Source of the DNA: Spongospora subterranea f. sp. subterranea
Taxonomy: Eukaryota; Endomyxa: Phytomyxea; Phytomyxea; Plasmodiophorida
DNA: 64,000 nucleotides
Assembly: GCA_049724395.1 (NCBI GenBank)
Contig: JAUGWO010000102.1
Location: 406,257 to 470,256 of the forward strand
Reading direction: 5' to 3'
In this document: positions 13,794 through 27,240 of the stretch, in pieces
Layout of the letters: each line of letters begins with the position of its first letter
How positions within the stretch are numbered: position 1 is the first letter of the stretch
Notes under the pieces: model-generated
What the model saw: only the letters and a program-made list of their open reading frames with translations
Told to the model about the DNA's origin: nothing
Database searches by the model: none
Position numbers and translations under genes: made by a program

Positions 13794-14328
13794 GCATTAA
13801 CCTTAAAGGTGCGTGATCGTCCTCATGGATTCGTATAAGTCAGTCGTGTCGACCAATTCGACATTCCATTGTCAGCGGATGCGCTCTGGCCAACGGAGAA
13901 AACGGGATTTTCAGCGACATCATTATGACGTACATCATGCAAATTCTTGGTTTACATTAATTTTTTGTTGGTTGAAATAACGTAATGCTATTGTGGCTCT
14001 GAAACTGAAATGAATTGAAAAAATTTGAAGCAAAGCATTGAATATAATCCGAAATTATCACAGACGATCGTAGGTGCGTTTATATACGATTTTCGGTAGC
14101 CATCTTCGCTCGCGCGCGGTGTCATCAAGCGCTACTCAGTTGCACCAACACCATTGTGCCACACTACGTAACCCTGCCCATAGTTACGCAGTCATCTCGA
14201 ATCAAAACTGCGCACTGGTAGTTGCGGAGGTTTTTGCTTGGAACCGTGCACGAGTAAGGTCATTTGGCGATTTTAGTGGAATTGGAAACTGGGCGAGATC
14301 CTGTCGCTATATCCATTGATTATTTACC
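13794..14328. promoter_or_regulatory. Divergent promoter region
   Basis: A 535-bp spacer between the start of the giant ASH-type gene (minus) and the start of RBM39 (plus). It must contain both promoters. It is AT-rich at 13960-14060. No specific element can be defended by eye. Confidence 0.5.
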
Positions 14329-15687
14329 ATGTTAGATTCCGCTAGTCAGGTTGTCCCAGATGACGCCCACTATCGTCATCGTCGCCGACGCCGACGCCGG
14401 TCGTCCCGTTCTCGGTCTCCATCATCGTCGTCAGGAGACTCGTCGCCCCGATCTAAGCGCCGAAGCCATCGACGCCATGCGTCGAAGTCAGATAAGACCG
14501 AACGCTCGCGTCGTCCCAAATCGAAATCTCCTTCCCCAAAGCCTCGGAAGATGCCTATACATGACCCTACTGAAGCATTACGTCGAGAACAAGAACAAAT
14601 TGATCGCGATCAAAGAACAGTTTTCGCATCTCAGATTCATCCCAAGACCACTATGCGCGAAATATTTGAATTTTTTTCTCAAGTTGGCAGAGTTCGCGAC
14701 GTGCAATGCATTGAAGACCAAAGGACCCGCAAATTTAAAGGCATTGCCTATGTCGAGATGGACACTATTGACACAGTCGCGCTTGCTCTGGCTTTGAACG
14801 GGCATTTATTGGGAGGATATCCAGTTAACGTGCAACTTACTCAAGCGGAAAAAAATCGTGCGGCGCAACAAGCAGCCCTCGCTGCCGCTGCTTTACAGGA
14901 GCAACCGATGAGGGTCCGAGTGCAGTCGATTCATCCTGATGTAACGAGCGAAGATCTGCGACCATTTTTCGAAGCGTTTGGACGCGTTGACGACGTTGTT
15001 ATGGATTTCGATTCACAGGGTAAATCCATCGGGTCAGCTTGGGTAACTTTTCGCCGTGTTCCAGAGGCACAGGCTGCTGTATCGAGCCTTAACCAAATCG
15101 AGGTTTTGGGACAGCCGATCACCGTTACTATGGAAGTACCTTTGGTTGGTATGGGAGATTTTTCGATGGGCTCTTCGTCAAATATGGGCATGTCTTCGTC
15201 ATCTATGAATCCCAGTATGGGACAACTTGGAGAGCTTGACGATGATTCTGGAGGAGGCCTTCACCTGTCAGCTCAACATCGTCTCGCATTGATGCAGCGT
15301 CTACAAAGGAGTGGCAGCGACCAACCTTCGCACAGTATCCCTCAGGCCGCGGCCCCTGTGCCTCAGGTTCCTGTTCGCATTCAGCCAACGACGTGTATCG
15401 TTTTGAAGAATATGTTCACAAAATCTGAAGTTGCACAGGATCCTGAACTGCCATTAGATATCAAAGAAGACGTACAATCTGAAGCTTCAAAATATGGTCG
15501 CCTTCTGCATATTCATGTTGATGCGGAAAGCGATGGCGTTGTCTTTTTACGTTACCAGGAAGTTGAGAGTGCGATGAATTCGCTAAAGGACTTTAATGGC
15601 AGGTTTTTTGCTGCACGAAAAGTTGTTGCAGAATACGTTGTTGAGCGCTCGTATGAATCACGATTTCCTGGAAGCGGTCGAGTGTAA
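14329..15687 (+). CDS. RBM39: RNA-binding protein 39 (CAPER-alpha/Rsd1-type splicing factor)
   Basis: Intronless gene, 452 residues. After a short acidic start the protein has an arginine/serine-rich segment (residues about 18-80) typical of SR-like splicing factors. It then has three RNA-recognition folds: RRM1 near 96-175 (RTVFASQIH ... KFKGIAYVEM), RRM2 near 195-270 (RVRVQSIHPDVT ... GSAWVTF) and a C-terminal UHM-type RRM3 near 350-445 (CIVLKNMF ... GVVFLRY ... NGRFFAARKV). The UHM carries the R-F pair used to grip ULM tryptophans of U2AF65/SF3B1-type partners. A Met/Ser-rich linker separates RRM2 and RRM3. This order and spacing match RBM39 of animals and Rsd1 of fission yeast. It should act in 3' splice-site recognition in the nucleus. 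Confidence 0.92.
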   Translation: MLDSASQVVPDDAHYRHRRRRRRRSSRSRSPSSSSGDSSPRSKRRSHRRHASKSDKTERSRRPKSKSPSPKPRKMPIHDPTEALRREQEQIDRDQRTVFASQIHPKTTMREIFEFFSQVGRVRDVQCIEDQRTRKFKGIAYVEMDTIDTVALALALNGHLLGGYPVNVQLTQAEKNRAAQQAALAAAALQEQPMRVRVQSIHPDVTSEDLRPFFEAFGRVDDVVMDFDSQGKSIGSAWVTFRRVPEAQAAVSSLNQIEVLGQPITVTMEVPLVGMGDFSMGSSSNMGMSSSSMNPSMGQLGELDDDSGGGLHLSAQHRLALMQRLQRSGSDQPSHSIPQAAAPVPQVPVRIQPTTCIVLKNMFTKSEVAQDPELPLDIKEDVQSEASKYGRLLHIHVDAESDGVVFLRYQEVESAMNSLKDFNGRFFAARKVVAEYVVERSYESRFPGSGRV

Positions 15688-15828
15688 TTGATAATTGAAT
15701 GAATTTATGCTCTGCCTTTTTGTAGGCGCTATGTTATCCACTAAAAGCCGTCCTTTCTCCTTTTAAGGTTTGACCTCTACTGTGTATTCTTTATCTATTG
15801 AATTTTAAGCAGTTTTCGTGTATATGTT

Positions 15829-18390
15829 TTATATTTTCTTGATCATGGCAATGTAACGGAGTCGCGCTTGTCCTGAATCAATGACCGTAAAGCAACAGCC
15901 CTCAGATGATGTTATACTGTCAGGTGTGTGACATGGTTTAACAATCGGGAGAGGTTCGCATTGGTTCACTCCAAACTCAACGTATTCGGTCGCTGCGTAA
16001 GGGCTATTGGGTTCATCTTTTGATGCAAACTCCTCTGTAAATATACTGTCAGATTTCTAGGTCCAAGTGTAAAAACGCTTAACCTACGAGACGGCTCTCC
16101 AAGTGCCACTTCGTATAGAGCTAGCGCTGTAAAATCTGTGTTTTGGAAGTCAGCTGTTTTCATGCAATTTGTTTCGTAAAATTGTTTTGCATCTCGTGTA
16201 ATATTGCCTCCTGATAACAAACTGTAGAGATTAGACATGCGAATTCCTGGGCCCCACAAGAGGTGCCGCCGTGGCAAAACGCTAAAGGGATAAAACTGTG
16301 CGTCGCTTCCAGGCCTACATGAGTTAGGTCGACGTGCGAATTTTTGATTGCATTCACAGCTTACAAAGCTACTGCAACTAGTCGGTCGAGGACCAAAGGA
16401 ACTGATGCTGCAAGTGGACTGCAGGAGATTATACTTAGAAGCAAATGAATTTTAGGTCCTGAGCGCTCAATGCAGTAATAGTACCTTGACATCTTTGCAA
16501 ACGCTTCTCCTTCAATGTTGGCCCAAATAGGCTGTGGCTGATGGCGTTTACTATGCATACTAAGAGCATCCATTGTTGAAAGCAATTCGTGAAGAACTTC
16601 CATTTTTGAAATTGCAACTTGGCACTGTTCTAATGAGGTAACGTTTTGCCCGACTGTCAAAAAGAAGCCATAGTTAGACAAATATATGACAGGAAGGCAG
16701 ACAGAGAACGTTACTAAATGGGTATAATTTCCGTAGTTGTTCAATATCGGATTTCCACGTGTTTGGATCGGTTTCAGCTTGAGAATCTAATTCTCCTTTG
16801 ATTCTGTTAATTCGATCGAGACCTAGCGCACAATCTTCCGTCGTCACGTTACTTGACGCACCAATATTTTCAATCATCGACTGAACTTCATAACTATCTA
16901 CTAAGAAATCCAACAGCGGTTTGACTAATTTCTAAATCATATCTCAAAGTAGTCAAAATCAACACAGGAGCTCCGTATTACCTTAGGCTGCGTGCTCGGT
17001 ATCACTTCAGCGAATTGAGTACTGAAAAGAGAACGTGGATCGCTTAATTTTCGAGTTTGCAACCTATCATGCAGTGCTTTTTTGGCCAGCTCAGGATCAG
17101 AAAACAAGAGCGTGAGCGATTGTTTTCTCCTTTCATCTTCTACGATTACGTCAATGTGGTAGCAGCATTATCTAGCGCAGGCGCAAACCTAGACCCCATT
17201 CTTCGTAAAGAACCCATTCTTCGCGCTCATCATGCTCCAAAAGCTGGATCACACAGGTACTGCGGGAGGTCAATTTGCCGAATAAGACGTCTTCCTAATG
17301 ACCGTCAACACATACACCGGAAAGAATAAATAAAAATCACCCTAAAAAGCTTGACATTGGCATGTTCAAAGTTTTCCATAACATGATGCGTAGAACGTTT
17401 TGTGGAAGAGAGCGCGACGCCGTTCTTGGATTGTGGACGAATCGACTTTATAGTATGCCGGGGTTCAGAGGCTGATGAGTCCTCACCCTCTTCCTGCACG
17501 CATACTGTAAGCAATTCGACTATCAATTTTACGATATTTGTCTTACGGCAGAATTGTTTTTAGCCTGGGATAGTCTTCGTTTCGCTCGTTTTTTCACAAT
17601 AGCGACTCCTTTGTTTGACGCTGAATTCGCAGTTGTGTTTCTTTGCTGGTTTTGTCGCCGATTGTCTTCAAAATCAAGCAAGAGTGTTTAAAAGAATGAA
17701 AGTAAACAATATATAACTTACGATGAGTTGGGACGCCGTCGTCGTCAAAATCAGAACGTTGCAATCTGGATCGCTTCACAACGAAAGTCGACTTTTGATT
17801 CGGAGAATCGTCACCGGCATCCCGTCTAGACTTCAGACTTTGTTTTGGTTTCCGTGATTTTCGTTTGGGTCTGATTTTGCGAATTGGATAAGACAAAAGT
17901 ATCGGTGACGCGAATTGAAAATCTTAAAACGCACATTGAAGATGCATCGCTTTCATCATTAACCATATAAGACTCAATATACTGCACCGAAAATTAACAC
18001 AATTTTTGAATCAGGATTAAAAAAGAAGACCTCAGTGGCGATAGACACAATTTGCGATTTCAAAGGGCGAAGTAGCTTTTTTCTGCAATGTAATGCTTCT
18101 GCCATCATATCGCAAACCGTGGAAGTGGTCACTGCCTCTAACGAAACCGACGACGAATTCAACAAATCAAAAATAAAATCGCGTAAATCCTTCTCGTGGC
18201 TTTGTAGATAGAGCAGGCGATCGCCACCGTTCTCGTCTACACTTGGAGCAGGATCCTTCGAAATTGGATCGGATGAATCCAGGCAAGCATCGGGTAGGTT
18301 TTCGGTAGGACTCAGGTTCTCATTGGATGCTTCCAATGCATATTCGCTTCCAATTTCACGATCAGGCAGATCGCCTTCAGCGTCGCACAT
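15829..18390 (-). CDS. PARP-family protein (WGR + regulatory + degenerate catalytic domain)
   Basis: A gene of many short exons, recovered by joining GT...AG introns. The N-terminal exon (start MCDAEGD) is acidic and ends in a helical segment resembling a DEK C-terminal domain (LRDFIFDLL ... SQIVSIATE, joined over a 49-nt intron to YIESYM). A basic linker follows, then a WGR domain (STCVIQLLEHDEREEWVLYE with EWGLG; SDPELAKKAL). Next is the all-helical PARP regulatory domain (KLVKPLLDFLVDSYEVQSMI ... LEQCQVAISKMEVLHELLST). The ADP-ribosyltransferase fold is recognisable from PRRHLLWGPGIRMSN, FYETNCMKTADF, LALYEVALGEP and SGQARLRYIAMIKK. Compared with the usual His-Tyr-Glu triad, the His of LLWHGSR is replaced (LLWGPG) and the Glu of NEYIVY falls at a Cys (CCFTVID); the Tyr is kept. 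It is therefore probably a catalytically weak or dead nuclear PARP. Exon borders in the catalytic part are inferred. Confidence 0.7.
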
Positions 18391-18649
18391 GACGGTGCAA
18401 TTCTGGGAGAGCGCAGGAGGACGTGGCCCTCAACTACAGTGACAAATAGTGCACATTACGGCACGGATCTGTTGACCTTGAACCCCTTCTGGGTTTGGCT
18501 CTTTCTCCGTTCGGTGTTCTCGGATCGAAGGCATTTATACAGAATGCAGTCGATCTCAGCGCTTTTTTGGAGAGGTCAGTGGAAAAACACAGCAAAAAGG
18601 AATACACAGAACAGAAATTTATTAGCCCGGGTTGAAATACGATGGCAAA

Positions 18650-20739
18650 TCAGTGACGCTGATCGTTGGAGCGGGGTCTAGGAGCGCATTTGATGATATC
18701 ATCAACACGGATAATCATTTCAGCCGCTTCATGCGCGGAGATGAGGACATGATTCTTAACTATGAAAGATTCAATAATGCTCAGCTTGCGAACGTCTCCG
18801 ATTTGGCCTCGTTCCATATCAAGACCAGCGGAATTTTGCCCAGATTTGTGTGCTGCCCTGAGCTGAGAGACAAGTTCGGATGAATCATATCCAGCATTAT
18901 CAGCAAGAACCGTGGGGAATAGATTGTAAAGCACGAGCAAATGCTTCAATTGCGAGGGCCTCTTTGCCAGGAGTTTTAACCGCTAGTTCGTCGACTGCAT
19001 TGGCCATGAGCATTTCAGAGCAGCCTCCACCTAGAACTGTTCGGGATTCATTGACGGTTTGGGATAAAACACATAGGGCATCATGCAACGAGCGTTCGGC
19101 TTCGTCCAATAAATGTTCGGATGCACCGCGAAGAACAATGGAGCACGCTTCACCTTTGGGAACGCCGCTGAACAGAATCACTTTATCCTCGCCAATCATT
19201 ATTCTGTATAGCATGGATTAAAATCAACATGACAAGCGTGATGTGGTAGAAAACTGACTCCTCAATGCGTTCGCATGAACCGAGTCGAACTTGCTCTGGG
19301 TGGTCAAACGTTGACACAATTTCAGCATCAAGGACAAGAGCAAGTCTTTCGATGCCTTCGAAGTCGGCATGTTCTATGGATGTCACTCCTACAGCAACGC
19401 AGATGAACAAACAGAGTAAAGGAAAGCGTTGAACAAATACCAGCATCGCCAAGCAAATGCTCCGGGTAGTTGTAAATGAGTTGTCGATTAATGAAAACAC
19501 TAAAAAGAGACAGTCAGGATTTGACACGGTTATATTCGTAGAGTAACACAGTACTTGATATCATGCTTTAAAATCTTATCAACTTTCGCTTTCATCTTCG
19601 CCTTTTCCGCCTTCTCAATTTCAGCAACTTTGTCCATTGAGTCCACCCTAACACGGGCACCGTAAATTTTAATCTATGTTGAATAAATGTACCATGAGTA
19701 ATATTACAGAACACAAAGGACGTGCAAACCTTATCTGTGTCCATCGGTGTGTTTGCAAGCAGGATCCTGGCATTACGAATGCTTTTAGACTGACCCACGC
19801 CAAACTTCTTGTCAAGAATAAAGCCCGATTCAAGGTATGAATCTTTCAACTGTCCTCCTTTCTTCTTGACAATCTGGATGTTGTCCAAATTCGTCGAACC
19901 TATTCTAGGATATTTAGAAAAATACTTTTTTTATCAGGTAAACCACCTTTGAGTCTCAGAACGGCATCTACTGCAATCTTGGCGAACATTTCCTTATGTT
20001 GAGTAAGAATCTTTGAGCTGATTGTTGTCTTGGCAATGTTCAAGAGATCTTCCCGGAATAATTCCATGTTATCGCTGTGGTTTAGCGAACTATCATCCAA
20101 AGCTTGCCGTGCAACAGTAATAGCTTTACGCCACCCTCTAATGATGGTTTGCGGATGGATTTTCATCTCAATTAGACGTTCAGCTTCTCGAATCAAGGCT
20201 CCAGCTAGCACCACAACAGAAGTTGTGCCGTCACCAACGTTAGTGTCCTGATATCGGCTGAGGACTACAGCATAAAATGCACACTTCGAGACACCTATAC
20301 CTGTGTTTTGGAGATGTCAACAAGAATTTTGGCAGCGGCATTATCAATAGGAAGAGATTTCAAAATCGTTGCCCCATCGTTCGTGACCGCTACTTTTCCG
20401 TTCGATGGACCTACTTGACACGTCAGATGCAGTTAGGTTGGTCTACAAAGACATGGAGTCACCTTCACCCATAGAAATGAGAATTTTATCCATCCCTTTT
20501 GGGCCGAGGGTGGATTTGATTAAATCGGCAATAGCAATAGAGCCAACAAACGACGCCAGGCGAGCGTTTTCGCCGCTGTCTTGCTGCGCCCCGCCTTCTT
20601 CATTGAAGATTTTCGGTAGAACACGCTAAACATTAGAAAATAAGCTTTAAGTAAGCAACAAGCAAACAAATAAAAAAAACAGGCTCAACAGCAATGTTGA
20701 AATGGATTAAACTAATGCAAAGAAGGAACTCACAGCCAT
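18650..20739 (-). CDS. CCT2: T-complex chaperonin subunit beta (CCT2)
   Basis: Subunit of the cytosolic TRiC/CCT ring that folds actin, tubulin and WD40 proteins with ATP. A two-codon first exon (ATG GCT at 20739) is followed by an intron and then [10 protein letters not shown]. The order of conserved elements is that of CCT beta: [131 protein letters not shown] and, near the end, [11 protein letters not shown] and [11 protein letters not shown]. The nucleotide-binding GDGTT motif is intact. At least six introns of about 45-60 nt are visible as frame changes with GT...AG ends. Length and subunit-specific sequence match CCT2 rather than the other seven CCT subunits. Confidence 0.95.
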
Positions 20740-22086
20740 GTTTTACTGTGATCGGTATCTGAGCAGAAAGTAGGTAGATATTGCTGATGCTGTAGTTAAT
20801 GGTGGTGGCGATCGAGTCCGGATACCGAATGACGGATATAATCGAAGTCCGTGACAGGTATCCCAGAGCGGCGCGAGGTGCCCACCATTCAGGTGTACAT
20901 ACTGTGCACCGGACGTGCGACACTGGACGTCAAGGAGGCAGCCCTGCCGCCTGCGACACATTGATGACGATGAATCATTTGTACGAGAGGAATGGGTAAG
21001 ATCCTCATTTTATTTATTTGATGACGGGTAGAACTCCCTCTGACTACCTATTGGGATACGAGGATACTTGATAATTACCTTGTGGGAATTATTCATTCCG
21101 GAATGCGTCATGCTTTAATGCTTATCACAAAAAACCGGTTTCGTCTCAAAATTGCCATGTGCTGTTGAATAACTGAGAATAAAATTCGAAGGCTGATGGG
21201 CTTTAAAGAAGCAACCACTCGATATACTGAATATTGGGCTCTAAATTAATGCTTCACTGTCCTATTCCGCCCAGCCGAAAAATTTCCGAAGAGATAGAAT
21301 AGAGGAGAAATTGCTTCCAATGTTCAATGAAGAGATTGTATAGGTTCTGCTGCTTTGAGGAGTCATCTTCCCTATACAATCCTTAATCTCATTCCGCAAC
21401 ATTTACTTTTTTTGAGAATGTCTTTAAGCACTTGCTGACGCCTTATGTGAACAAAACAGTCTACCTACAGTCATTGATTCTCTTGACTCAACTACAATCA
21501 GTAATGGGCAAGAATTGAACGCAGCTGATCATTGTGCAGAGAAACACAGTACGGGATTCTCCGGATCTGACAACGCAAAGACAACATCTTCCCCGAAACT
21601 GAGGAAAGGGCAAAGCAGATGCGCAAAGTAATCTGGATGAAAAATATCATAGTGTTTGCTAAAGTGACAGCGTACTCAAAGCTTTAAGAAATCAAGAGCA
21701 TGTTTGAAAACACAGAGAAGGAAACCATGATTCGTCATGGGAATGGATCCAGCAACCGGAGACAAGAAACCTGAGTTGATCAAAGCGGATATTTATGAGA
21801 CTTGTCACCTGGAGACAGGAGGAAACGGCAGCGATAGATATATCGACCAAGGAAGGACATGGTAGGATGATGCGTCGTGAAGGCGATGCGGAGATCCGGA
21901 TCATCACAACTGGGAAAGGATGCAATATTGATTGCAACAAATCGAGAGGTTCACCAAATGTTTTAGGTAATAGACCGAATCTGTATTTGGTAATTATTGC
22001 TTTCTTTGACATTGTGAAAGGGAACATCGTTTTTCTATCAAGTCCACGTAAAAAATACGTAATACTCACTAAAATTTATTTATTGT
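20740..22086. other. Region without a recognised gene
   Basis: About 1.3 kb between CCT2 and the end of B9D2. A plus-strand stretch near 20840-21000 (…VTGIPERREVPTIQVYILC…) and another near 21750-21960 look mildly protein-like but are cut by stops. No family is recognised. They could be exons of a fast-evolving gene or decay products. Confidence 0.3.
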
Positions 22087-22779
22087 TCAGATGACCGGCG
22101 GGGCACTATCGACGTATATATTCTCGGCTTGAAAAGACTTGAGAACTATATTGATCTCAAGTTCAACGGTCCCGGCAGAGACCGTTTTTTGTCTCCACCT
22201 TTGATCACTCTCTGTAATTATTGCAGGGTCTACATATTGGGTCGATCCACCAAGTAGATTGGCAGTTATCACGTCCAGAAGCGATCCTTTGGGTTTGAAA
22301 GTGCAAATCTGCATAGAATGGTGTCCTGAGACAGCTGGGAAATATGCCATCCCATACCCAGCTATTATAAATGTTTACCAGCATGTGTCGCCGACAAATT
22401 TGACACATACCGAAATCTATTCGAGCTTCATCATCATGGAAATATACCTCTACGAATAGCTTAGGCCATCCGAGAAGGCCGCTGCAGGAGAAGCAAGCGT
22501 CGATGGGATGGTTCCAGATTACTGCCTCGTGATCCTGATGTGATCAATCGTCATCAACCGAGCACTGTGAAAGTAATTCCTTTCATGGAGTAAGTCACCT
22601 GATCTGGAGTGCAACTAAAGGTGTGCCCATGAGATGTACCTTTGATTAATTGCCAATTATCAGCTCCACTCTCAATCCTGAATTTTCCGAACAGCGGTTT
22701 GTTGCCGAATCCGAAAGCTCCAATTATGCTCCCAATGATATAGACTGAGTTGACATTCGATATCGTTCAGAAAACCCAT
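22087..22779 (-). CDS. B9D2: B9 domain-containing protein 2 (ciliary transition zone)
   Basis: Found by splicing four exons: 22779-22776, 22744-22599, 22534-22411 and 22361-22087. The introns are 31, 64 and 48 nt. The product is about 182 residues, close to the 175 of human B9D2, and is one B9 (C2-like) domain. It reads MVYIIGSIIGAFGFGNKPLF, then a DNWQLIKG strand, WNHPIDACFSCSGLLGWPKL, the AGYGMAYFPAVSGHHSM strand, and ends with a GTVELEINIVLKSF strand. These follow B9D2 block by block (VIGQIIGASGF; HPIDLHF..KGLQGWPRL; LAGYGFCHVPSSPG; GGTVHLEIGLLLRNF). B9D2 works with B9D1 and MKS1 in the MKS module, which gates the base of the cilium. Its presence implies flagellated zoospores. The 4-nt first exon and 31-nt first intron are inferred but give an exact start. 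Confidence 0.87.
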
Positions 22780-23289
22780 GCTGTTTTTCGCGTTAACCAA
22801 TGGCCAACCTTCGGGCATTTCTGCTGTCAAGTCCAAAACCGCCAACTAGGCAAACTGATCCAGGATATTCCTAACCGCCAGTCCAAGTGACAACACTTTT
22901 ACACTGTGGCCAACGCACATCACAGTTGGCTGTTGATGTCCATCGATTAACGGAACACAGTACGTGCGTGCCCGGTTTAAAGAACTGTTTCGATGCGTTT
23001 TGGCATGGGGAAATAAAGCCTTTCCAACTTAGCACTTTGATAAGGAAAGGCTGGGTCAACAACAAATAAGTCCCAGTCGTTTGATCCAGAGTTTCTGCTG
23101 GCTATAAACGATCGCAATCAGAGATCTCTCGTTCAGAAAGCATTTTTGATCCGACTTTGCTTTCAACCCAACAGTTGCCGCCGATCATCTCAGTACGGTG
23201 ATGTGCCGTAAATCCCGACAGAAGAAAATTGAAACGGATACGTAAAGCTGTAATATATTATGTTTTGTGTTTTGAGCAATTTACGTACT
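22780..23289. other. Intergenic, no recognised gene
   Basis: About 510 bp upstream of B9D2. A 64-codon minus frame (22871-23065) and an overlapping plus frame are present without motifs. The region probably holds the B9D2 promoter and the RRP15 3' UTR. Confidence 0.3.
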
Positions 23290-23937
23290 TCACTCCCATT
23301 CATCATCTTCTTCTTCTTCACAATCTTCAATATCATTAACACGCTCTTCGGCCTTGTTGCTGGATTCAACTCCATCCCAGTCTGCCGCCTTCGCATCCAT
23401 CATAAACTGATCGGACAAAACCGACCACTTGGGACGTTCTTCTTCGTTGGCAGGAACAGACTTACTCTGAGATCCTTTAAGCATTTCTAGGAATGATGTC
23501 CTGGACATTGGTTCACTCTTTGCTTGCTTTACTTTGGATTTTTCTGAAGTTTTTGCACTAGATTTTTGATGAGCGGCAACAGCGTTGAATAAAGTGACCA
23601 CTACACATAAAAAATCAGGAAATACGAAATGAAAAACGAGGTGCAGTTTAAAAAACGGACCTCCTCTTGTTGCAGTTTTGATTAATAACCTTTCCAGAGC
23701 ACCGTCGTTAACAAAATCGGTTCTACTAACGTGTTCCTTTAGTCTGAGTTCAGCTTTCAGCTTCCTTTGCGTCCGTTTCGCACGAAGCTCCTTGATCTCT
23801 TTTGTTCGTTTGCGCAGCTGCTGAGATTTAAGTTTCAACCCGCTTCCATCAACATTATCTTTTCGTGTTAGAACCGAAGCAATGGCCGCTCCGAACGAGG
23901 ACGACGTAGTCGGTTCATGGGAGATATCTGGCGCCAT
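23290..23937 (-). CDS. RRP15: Ribosomal RNA-processing protein 15
   Basis: Nucleolar factor for 27S/60S pre-ribosome maturation. Start MAPDISHEP. A highly basic helical segment (residues about 35-75, SQQLRKRTKEIKELRAKRTQ) leads to LERLLIKTATRG. There a 60-nt intron (23660-23601, GTCCG...TGTAG) is removed to give TRGVVTLFNAVAAHQK, the hallmark of the Rrp15 family (T(R/K)GVVKLFNAV..(H/Q)Q). A Lys/Ser linker carrying MSRTSFLEMLKGS follows. The protein ends in an acidic tail (DIEDCEEEEDDEWE). About 190 residues after splicing, slightly short for the family. Confidence 0.85.
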   Translation of the reverse strand: MAPDISHEPTTSSSFGAAIASVLTRKDNVDGSGLKLKSQQLRKRTKEIKELRAKRTQRKLKAELRLKEHVSRTDFVNDGALERLLIKTATRGGPFFKLHLVFHFVFPDFLCVVVTLFNAVAAHQKSSAKTSEKSKVKQAKSEPMSRTSFLEMLKGSQSKSVPANEEERPKWSVLSDQFMMDAKAADWDGVESSNKAEERVNDIEDCEEEEDDEWE

Positions 23938-24233
23938 CTGAAATTCTGCCGGTCAATCCAGGATGCCGATCAGACCTTCGGAACCCGTGACGGACTTTAC
24001 ACGACGGACCCGGCTCAAAACTCACCTGAAAATCGGGAATAATCGTGAATATTTTTGTGAACCCAATTTACTCGCAAAGCGCGACGCAGAAAATATCCTG
24101 CTCGTGCAGTTTCCAAACTTCCACAGCATTCCATATATATCATTTGTTTCCTACCGCTTCGGCAACACCAGTATTAAAAAAAAACGCCTCCGAATGGTAT
24201 GTCGCTAGCTTTTCGAAGCTTGAACAGTATCTG

Positions 24234-25998
<1,765 letters not shown>

Positions 25999-26977
25999 AT
26001 GGTGGTTCGAGGCCTGGCCGACTTGGAGAATCAAAGCTCAAACTCAAACAATGGAAACAATCGACCCATGGCGTCAATGCAGCTGCTGCCTTCAATCAAG
26101 GAGATGCTGTTTCCTGGCATCAAGTTGAGGACATTTATCGCTGCAATCACGCTCATCGATATTGCAATGTTCATCATCACATTGATCGTGGGCCAGATAT
26201 GGTTTGGTGGTGCATTCGTTGAATCAAACACTAGCGTTGGGCCAAGTGTTGACGCTTTATCTGCTGTTGGTGGGATGAACACCCAGCGCATTGTTCGCAA
26301 TCTCGAAATCTGGCGATATCTTACGCCCGTCATTCTTCATGCTGGTCTTCAGCATATCGGCTTTAATCTGCTTTTCCAATGTTCCATCGGATTCCGTTAT
26401 GAAGAACTCTGGGGTGTACCTCGCATTGCCTCAATATATTGGGTTGGGGGGCTGAGTGGAACGGCTCTATCGGCATTACTTAGCGGTAAAAGGCATAATT
26501 TGTTTTATCTGAACGGCGAATAATCAACATATTTCTCTTCAGGAAGTGTTGTAAGCGTAGGCGCGAGTGGGGCGCTAATGGGGTTGTTAGGTGCAATCGT
26601 TGCATTTATCGGATGGAACTGGCAGGAACTTCCTGATGCACCACAGGTCCGTCGTCATATCAGCTCATAATAATTGGCTCACTTTTCTTTGCTATTATAG
26701 AGGTTATGCAATGTAGTCATGTTAATTGTCATAAATTTTGCTGTAGGATTGTCCTCTGCAGGCATTGATAATTATGCCCATCTTGGTAATTTTTATATTG
26801 CTGTTAGCATCAGTACCTGATATCATCACAGGTGGGATTATCGGTGGTCTTCTTTGTGGTACCCTATTATTGAAAAAGTATACCTGGACGCCTACTCAAA
26901 AGATGATACAGATGGGTGCAGGAGGTGTGCTGTTTGTTTACTTTGTAATCTGTTTTACGCTTACGTTCTCGAAATAA
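25999..26977 (+). CDS. Rhomboid-family intramembrane serine protease
   Basis: Cleaves transmembrane substrates within the bilayer. The ATG at 25999 (MVVRGLADLENQ) is the first in frame. Four exons: 25999-26485, 26543-26646, 26701-26785 and 26832-26977. A polar N-terminal tail precedes TM1 (FIAAITLIDIAMFIITLIV). The L1 loop region and WRYLTPVILHAGLQHIGFN carry the HxxxHxxxN element of rhomboids. The catalytic serine is in VGASGALMG and the catalytic histidine in IDNYAHLGG, which is rebuilt only after removing the 46-nt third intron. Seven hydrophobic segments can be counted, with a C-terminal seventh helix (GGVLFVYFVICFTLTF). The topology resembles eukaryotic secretory-pathway (RHBDL/ROM-like) rhomboids rather than mitochondrial PARL. 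It looks intact and active. Confidence 0.9.
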
Positions 26978-27240
26978 ATTACGAATACAATCTAATATAT
27001 AAATTAATCATGCAATGGGACTAGTCTATCGCCTTTAAATCGAGGCGAGCCTTATTAAAACTTGATTCGCAATGTCATAGCTGTGTTGACATTTCGCGGA
27101 AATCTGTCTTGGCATTGTCAAAGGCTGATTTTGTGTTGCGATTTTTTTTTGGGTGGTTGCAACCACTACACACTGTCAATTTGAAACCGATGTCCTCTGT
27201 GTTATTAAGATTCTTCTGATCGAGTCTGGGAACTCCGATA

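Noticed and set aside
14351-14797. Alternative 148-codon ORF overlapping the RBM39 start
   Set aside because: Out-of-frame shadow of the RS domain and RRM1.
16390-16910. LEDGF-type integrase-binding domain
   Set aside because: First impression from paired helices; the neighbouring WGR and transferase motifs show it is the PARP regulatory domain.
21692-22094. Overlapping ORFs on both strands downstream of B9D2
   Set aside because: No motif, mutually antisense, and no splice pattern that gives a recognisable protein.
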